Shown piece after piece: positions 58,147 through 64,000 of a stretch of 64,000 bases of DNA. The DNA comes from Fistulifera solaris. Its lineage: Eukaryota; Bacillariophyta; Bacillariophyceae; Naviculales; Stauroneidaceae. Made by a program: the position numbers and the translations under genes. The DNA lies in contig AP026147.1 in the NCBI GenBank assembly GCA_030295235.1, forward strand, positions 62,001-126,000, given 5' to 3'. Positions within the stretch are counted from its first letter, which is position 1, and each line of letters starts with the position of its first letter. The notes beneath the pieces were generated by a model. It did no database searches, was not told where the DNA came from, and was given only the letters and a program-made list of their open reading frames with translations.

Positions 58147-59320
58147 ATGGCTCCAGACGACAAGAAGAAACACCCACTCCAGCATTTGCTCGCCGGGGGT
58201 GCCGCCGGCTTGGTCGAGTCATCGGTTTGTCACCCATTGGACACCATTAAGACGCGGATGCAACTCCGACGACAAAGTGCGACCGTCGAAAAAGTCGTGG
58301 TAAAGATGAGAGATTCCATGATGGAACCGGCGCTTCGTTTGCAGCATTCTCTTCAGGATCCTGTGCTCCGAACGGCCGGTGGTCTCGAACCGGGCATCCG
58401 ATTGAGCGGTCCGACGAAACTGGCACATGTGACCATGCATCCACACACGGTGCAAGCTCCATTAGGTCCTATTGGAACTGCTCGGCGTATTGTGGAACGA
58501 GAAGGTTTCTTTGCGCTTTATAAGGTAAGAAGATAAGCTTGTTGCCGTACTTCATTTCCACTATCTCCGCTCACTTTGTACTATTATAAAGGGATTGACA
58601 GCTGTATGGACCGGTATTATTCCCAAGATGGCCATTCGGTTTGTGTCGTTTGAGCAGTACCGAGAATGGATGGGTCCTCCTGCGAAGCAGTACGGTGTCT
58701 CTTCGGGCATGGTAACCTTTACGGCTGGTCTAGCATCTGGTCTGACGGAGGCGATTCTCGTCGTCACGCCCGCGGAAGTATGTAAGATTCGGATGCAATC
58801 CCAATTTCACTCGATGATGGACCCTTCCCAGCTGCAGAAACGAAAGTACACGAATGTCATGCAGACGGCGTTTCTCATTGTGAAGGAAGAAGGCTTGGGT
58901 GCTCTATACAAAGGTGTTATCCCAACGATGCTACGACAGGGTTGCAATCAGGCTGTTAACTTCACGGCCTACAACTACATAAAGAAGGAAGTCATGGCGC
59001 GACAAGGAACTGATAGTCTCGATTCGTGGCAGTCTCTGCTCATTGGTGGCTTGTCCGGCGGCATGGGCCCCTTGGCGAACAACCCTCTTGATGTGGTGAA
59101 AACACGATTACAGAAGCAAGTGATTACTCCGGGGAAAACGCCCAAATATACAGGACTCGGGCAGGCTTGTTTGAAGATTGGACGCGAGGAAGGAGTTCTT
59201 GCACTCTGGAAGGGCATTACACCGCGTCTTTTGAGAATCATGCCGGGGCAGGCGATCACATTCATGACATACGAGGCTGTGTCTGCCCAAATGACCAAAT
59301 TGGGTTGGTTCAATGTTTAG
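58147..59320 (+). CDS. Mitochondrial carrier, succinate/fumarate-type (368 aa)
   Basis: An SLC25 antiporter of the inner mitochondrial membrane. Three repeats are seen with signatures HPLDTIKTR (about 29-37), TPAEVCKIR (about 184-192) and NPLDVVKTR (about 289-297). LYKGLTAVWTGIIPKMAIRF is close to the yeast succinate/fumarate carrier SFC1 and related citrate carriers, hence the name; exact substrate is inferred. The intron is 58525-58591 (67 nt) at LYK|GLT. An unusual feature is an insertion of about 50-55 residues in the first matrix loop, from MQLRRQSATVEK to about APLGPIGTARRI. No presequence, as usual for carriers. Confidence 0.9.
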
Positions 59321-59714
59321 AGAGACAGGATGCTTGTGTTTACTTGCTTGTCGATTCAGCAAGGAGTTAGACTTTACTTCCTCTCGGTTAGCTTTTGCAA
59401 TATGCGAGATACAGATAGCCGGTAATCTGACTCCGTGACTACGTTTTAGTTTTAGTCCTTGTACGAAAGTTTTGTCAAATCGTGTATAAGCTTTGAATGT
59501 ATTTCGTATTACCTGTAAGACATCTAATTTCGTTTGACACACTATACCGATTACCGATTCCAGTACTGGTACATTCGTCGCCTGTATGTCATCCCTTGAA
59601 CGTAGAACGTTTCATACAGTACAGCGTAATAACAGCGCGACAATGAAAGTCGTTATATTCTCAATCATTTGTTGAGATAGAAAGCTTTTTGTTCGTCGTT
59701 GAAACCATCTTATC
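59321..59714. other. Intergenic, no feature seen
   Basis: 3' flank of the carrier gene and 5' flank of the next. It contains tandem ATACCGATTACCGATT near 59545-59560. Confidence 0.45.
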
Positions 59715-60162
59715 ATGTCAAGTCGATCCCTTCTTGCGACAGTTATTCGACGCTCCGGCGTAACGCGCCGCTCGTTTCATGTTACGGCGCTTCGGCAAGG
59801 CGGCGGTCACTCGCCTCCTCTGGCGCCTTTTGCGCGTGTTACCCCGCAGTCCGAGTCGGTACGTTTGAAGATCTCTCTACATTAATCTTCCTTTCGATCT
59901 GTTTTTAATTATACTTTTTTCTCCGCAGATGACGGAAAACTTGGATGCTGTTTGGAACGACGGAGTCGCCCCGGAATTGGCACTCGACTTTGACATGCCC
60001 AACACCAGTTCCAAGGAAGCTCTCTTCACATGGATGGGAACGCTCACTGGCTTCTTCGTGCTTTACCAAGGTATTTCCTTGGCGACCGATGGGGCTAAAG
60101 ACAACAATCCGGCCCTTTCGCATGCTACAGATGTAGTTGTTCCGGATTACTCGAAGCTTTAA
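59715..60162 (+). CDS. NDUFB8: Mitochondrial complex I subunit, NDUFB8-like (125 aa)
   Basis: Accessory subunit of the membrane arm of NADH:ubiquinone oxidoreductase. Exon 1 is 59715-59858 and exon 2 is 59929-60162; the 70-nt intron has a GTACGT donor and a CCGCAG acceptor. Exon 1 encodes an Arg/Ser-rich presequence (SRSLLATVIRRSGVTRRSF) and the SPPLAPFARVTP linker. Exon 2 encodes VWNDGVAPELALDFDMP and one membrane segment (WMGTLTGFFVLYQGISLA), the arrangement in plant NDUFB8 (ASHI), which has VWDNGTAFPEP and a single segment. A related ESSS-type subunit cannot be excluded. Confidence 0.75.
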
Positions 60163-60900
60163 TTTTCCAGCTTGTCTTCAACACACGCCTATAATGATAA
60201 GACCTAACTTGTGCACCTTCCATTTTAGCATGCAACCTGTATTCGTCTTCTGTTTATGATTGTGAAAGAAGCTGCGCGAGACATATACCCAGACCGTTGT
60301 CGGTCGACAATAAACAAGGCGCGTAGATGAGAGCCTTAGTTCTATAAGCGATCTAGTCTATTTCATCAACCATAAGCGCGTGTTGATTAATCTCCACGTG
60401 ATTTTCGTTCATAGGTAGTAACTTCAGAGCAGACATGATCGCTAATAATGAAGAACGAGACATGTCGACTCGATTTCTTTTCGTGAATATCAGGTAAAGG
60501 GCTACATGGTACGGCAGAAACAATTTTTGATGAAACTCTTTTACATTCTTTAGAATTTAAGCTATCAATCAAAGATTAAATGAAAGGAATTGGGAACGTA
60601 CGGAGGACGATGCTTGCTGGCGGGATAACGTATGAAGAAGCCAAAGCAACGAATAACAATAACGAAGAAACTTTGAAACATACCTAGTAGATAACGGAGA
60701 AATAAGTAACGAGATAGTGCAAAGAACAACATGATGTTGAAAAAAGCTGAGCAATCACAAGGTAGCCGACCCTAATCAGCAATCAGTCGCGCAAGGGGCA
60801 TAGACGTTCCATCGAATCGGACCTGACACGGTCGGATGGAATGCCAAGATGACCCTCGCATTTCTAAACGCCGTCATCATCAGGAAAAATATCATCCTCT
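60163..60900. other. Intergenic between convergent genes
   Basis: 3' flanks of the NDUFB8-like gene and the minus-strand gene at 60901. Only short frames on the minus strand; no feature seen. Confidence 0.5.
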
Positions 60901-62121
60901 TCAACGCCTGTCATTGACTTTTCGCACTGGGAACTGAAAAGTATGTTCAGCCTGAAGGCTGTGAGAAGAATTCGAGCTTCCGAACTTCAGAGCGACCTGT
61001 CCCGCATTGTCATTTCCAATGAGACCAGAGGCATAAGCGTCGACGTCATCAGCGAGCTCCAAGACGCCGCCGTCCTCATCCTTGTCCTCGTCGATACACA
61101 TCACTTCCTTTGCAACTCCAGCATCAAGACAAACATCGCAGAGCTCCGCAATGCGTCCCAGCCCTACGGTACAAACAAGTACCTCAGATGGCGTCATGCC
61201 AGTGCTCTCGACCGGCTCATTAATCGCAGCCAAACTAAGAGCGGAACTGCAATCGTTGTCCTTCATCCAATCTACCAGCTTGTCAACCTGCCATTTCTGC
61301 AACTGTAAATCCATTCTACCATTTGCAGCAACAGGAAGTTCCGGTATCTGATCAGAAGTGCAATCGCGACGATCGAGAGCCGGTAAGGCACGGGGTGGCT
61401 GCGGATTGTTGGCTACGACACGAGCTCCCTTTGAACCTCTCCGGCTATTCTTTGAAGCAGCATAGTCATCATTCACGACCAATTAGGAACGTTTGCGATA
61501 CCAAAGCCGTAGCCGTAGCCGTAGCATCAACAACTGCTGCAAAGTCAAAATGTGTCAACTGAAGCTGCGGCAGCACCGGAACCGCGACTACGATGACGCC
61601 CAGAGGGTCACGTGAAACAGCGACGCCCTGTAGAACACCACTCACGGCAACCCACTCTTCCCGTGAGATCTTCTCACATTCGTCTATGAGCGCGTCGGTG
61701 ATAGCAAAGTCACCACGACGGACGCTGGAACGATCCTAAACCTGCAATGACTTTATTTCTCGCCGAAATCAAGAACAATCTTCTCCGTTTCATCTACAGA
61801 GAGACTGCTCGCAGGAAGCCGCTGCTTCGATTTCCAGGAGAGCCCGTGAATGATACGAATTTAATCTTTCATTTTCATCACTTCATTAGCAATGAACCAA
61901 GGCCGGCATAGCTTCGTGACGAAGCATACACTCTGTGCTTTCTGTCATACTTATTGTTGTTGTTGTTGTTTTGCTGCTTGCTGCGGACGTTCACACTGAC
62001 ACGAATTGAGCTTTTGTATACCTGCAATGCACCGAAACAGACACTGAGGTAAGTAAATGCTACATAAGCAACAAAAAGAAGGCCCGCGAGCTTCAAATGG
62101 ACCCCGAATCAATATCTCCAT
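60901..62121 (-). CDS. Signal-peptide protein of unknown function, several breaks
   Basis: No known family. The securely coding part is 61735-60901, with GDFAITDALIDECEKISREE, then DATATATALV (from a GCTACG repeat), a break at about 61478 (one extra G) and a C-terminal part with QKWQVDKLVDWMKDN and an acidic DEDKDEDGG. A TTTAG just before GATCG at 61735 could be a splice acceptor. Upstream, starting from the ATG at 62121 and removing one G from 62102-62105, a hydrophobic signal (LKLAGLLFVAYVAFTYLS) appears, followed by an Asn-repeat and basic linker to about 61886. How the two parts join is unsettled: an intron of about 62 nt plus one indel, or indels only. An organelle or secretory role is inferred from the signal. 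Confidence 0.5.
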
Positions 62122-62341
62122 GGTGACTTACCTCTCAACAGCGCTTTCTGCGAGCGATAACAAAAATATACTGTATCCAAACATTCTGTATCGTATATCT
62201 CGTATCATACATAGAGTGTAGGCACGTAAGTGTCAGTACGAAAGCTACATACGCAAGTCTTGGTACTCAAAATCACGTACAAAATTCTACAGCGTCAATA
62301 CATTTTTCACACAATCTTTGCTTTGAAACGCAAATCACACC
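62122..62341. promoter_or_regulatory. Short divergent promoter
   Basis: 220-bp spacer between the signal-peptide gene and the CDC20-type gene. It holds three near-copies of a CGTAT word at 62190-62210. Confidence 0.4.
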
Positions 62342-63960
62342 ATGGTGTCTTCTTGCTCTCAAATCAACGCTTTTTCCTCTGATATGCTTTCGCATCATCA
62401 CCAATCGACTCCTGATCGTCCCGGTTATCGTGAAATGGCGCAGACTGCCGCGCCTCTCACTCCTCGTACGATCAAAACTCCAGTTCCTCGCATGCGCTCG
62501 AGTGCTCATCATCGTCGTCGTTTGTTGACGCCTCAAAGTGGCTTTCGTGAAGATCTGGATCGCTTCATTCCGTCTCGTGGTCGCATGAACATCGACTTGT
62601 GTCGTCGAAAGTTGAATTCTGTCTCGAAACCTCGTGAATCGTCAAGTAATTCTTCCTCCGGTCCTCCTTCCGCAGCTCGTTCGACAAAGCTCGCTTACGA
62701 GAAGCATTTGCTGAGTACGTTATGCAATGTTTCTGCGAATGATCTTGATGATGAACTGCAATTGAAGTCTATCTTCCAGTACGGTAATGTTTCGTCTTCC
62801 GAGATGCACAATCGTCGTCCTATCGTTGCTGCGGACCCTTTCGCGATGGACTTCTTGCGGTCCTCCACGTTGTTAACGGCGGAGAAGGTCAGCGCAACTC
62901 CCGCTCGTGTTATCCATTGTCGTCCTGAGGTTGTCCTTGATGCACCGGATATTGTGAATAACTTTTACGCTCATCCGCTCAGCTGGAGCAAGGATAATGT
63001 TCTCGCAATAGCGCTCGGGTCGGTCGTTTACCTCATGAACGTGTCTACCGAAGCAGTGCACGAGCTGGTCGATTTGAAAACGGTGTCTCACAGCCGAAGT
63101 GAGACTTCAAACCACGTTCGGGCAGTGAAGTGGTGCACAGTGAAAGGATTGACACACTACCTAGCTGTGGGAACCGACTCGAGTTCGATTGTACGACACC
63201 ATTTGCAAGAAGGAAGTTCATACTTCTCTCAGAGTTGGAGGAGGTACGGTTCACGCGCTTTCCTGGAATGATGCTATGCAATGGTTGACAGTCGGCGACC
63301 ATACGGGAAAGATTGTGAGCCTTGATTGGCGTAGCCGTTCGATGACAGGAATGACTCGACGCGGACCACCGTCATCGTCAATGTCGTCTTCAGTATGCAA
63401 CCTTGCATGGAATCCTGCAGGCACAAGTCTCAGCGAGTGGACGAGGCGATAACACAGTTCACCTGTGGGATGCTTCTATGATGAGGAGTCTCCAAGTAGG
63501 CGGCGCTCCCCGTCTTGTATTGGAATCGCACACGGCGGCTGTCAAGGGACTGGCTTGGTGTCCCTATCGTAGTGACGTACTTGCCAGTGGGGGCGGAACC
63601 GCAGATCGTTGCATCAAGCTGTGGGATACCTGCTCAGGACGTATGATACACAGTGCCTGTGCTGGAAATCAAGTATCCTCGTTGATCTGGGGCCAGCACC
63701 ACCAGGAGCTTTATTCCGGTCACGGCTTCACGGACAACGAAGTCGTGGTCTGGAGCTACCCTAAGATGCAACGCATTCAGACGTTGTCGTATCACAAAGA
63801 TCGCATCTTGTCAATGGAGTTGAGCCCCGATGGCAACCGGTTGGCATCGATAGGCGCCGATGAGAATTTGTGCCTCTGGAAAATTGATGCCGCTTCACCT
63901 CGTCCTCGTACAGCCGTGTCAGCCTCCCCATCCTTCGGTCCTCAATTCACCATCCGCTGA
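62342..63960 (+). CDS. CDC20: CDC20/Cdh1-family APC/C activator, two frameshifts (about 538 aa)
   Basis: Recruits substrates to the anaphase-promoting complex ubiquitin ligase. The C-box is DRFIPSR (about residues 73-79) in an Arg-rich N-terminus. The propeller entry VVLDAPDIVNNFYAHPLSWS is clear, followed by seven WD40 repeats, and the protein ends in Ile-Arg, the IR tail that binds APC/C. Breaks: one extra base at about 63190-63193 (SSS to YDTICKKEV) and one at about 63433-63436 (AGTSL to ASGRGDNTVHLWD). SRGRMNIDL after the C-box and the TPARVIH linker fit the CDC20 side at least as well as Cdh1; the subtype is not settled. It starts at the first ATG. The cell-cycle role is established for the family. 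Confidence 0.9.
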
Positions 63961-64000
63961 AAGAAGTGTCTATCGTTCATTACGATTTGTTGACGTTTGC

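Noticed and set aside
61878-62096. Independent 72-aa signal-peptide ORF
   Set aside because: No ATG; it joins to the ATG at 62121 by one base and is better explained as the start of the adjacent gene.
7640-63960. Programmed ribosomal frameshifting
   Set aside because: The shifts go both ways, lie at different runs, and lack slippery heptamers or downstream structure.

Overview
The window is nuclear DNA from a stramenopile, most probably a pennate diatom. Evidence: short spliceosomal introns (67-78 nt, GTAAGT-type donors) interrupt eukaryotic genes (TAF1, Psf2, TAZ-finger protein, eS28, SLC25 carrier); a nuclear sigma-70 factor starts with a signal peptide and a cleavage site followed by Phe, as in complex red plastids; and there is a bZIP-PAS transcription factor, an architecture known from stramenopiles. 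No species is named because no search could be run. No rRNA, tRNA or CRISPR array was recognised.

Layout. 0-7.6 kb: three short unrecognised genes, a slippage-type repeat patch and a 2.0-kb element bounded by 44-bp inverted repeats (non-autonomous DNA transposon candidate). 7.6-24.1 kb: ZIP metal transporter, a giant acidic protein of about 2,810 aa on the minus strand, a Golgi-type sulfotransferase, a small ORF gene, ribosomal protein eS28 (not visible as a long ORF because its first exon is just ATG), a RusA-like Holliday-junction resolvase with a signal peptide, and GINS subunit Psf2. 24.4-32.2 kb: a Cys-pair protein, a protein of about 1,340 aa with SHG repeats, a gene-poor stretch with slippage repeats, and a small acidic-tailed gene. 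32.4-41.3 kb: a four-exon TAZ zinc-finger gene, the plastid sigma factor, a tandem duplication of the sigma gene's 3' end, and a gene-free AT-rich stretch. 41.3-64 kb: transketolase, YIPF6-like protein, two unknown genes, tryptophanyl-tRNA synthetase with a long N-terminal appendage, bZIP-PAS factor, TAF1, a succinate/fumarate-type mitochondrial carrier, complex I subunit NDUFB8-like, a signal-peptide protein of unknown role, and a CDC20/Cdh1-type APC/C activator.

Genes are packed as head-to-head pairs with 0.2-0.7 kb spacers: giant protein/sulfotransferase, eS28/RusA, TAZ/sigma, YIPF6/45.2-kb gene, 46.3-kb gene/TrpRS, bZIP-PAS/TAF1 and 60.9-kb gene/CDC20. Functions are housekeeping and regulatory, not one pathway.

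A key property for any reader: about 21 single-base gains or losses break otherwise continuous genes, mostly in homopolymers and in both directions. Five fall in families where the correct frame is certain (ZIP, transketolase, TrpRS, TAF1, CDC20). This looks like uncorrected assembly error rather than biology, and the CDS spans given here run across these breaks.
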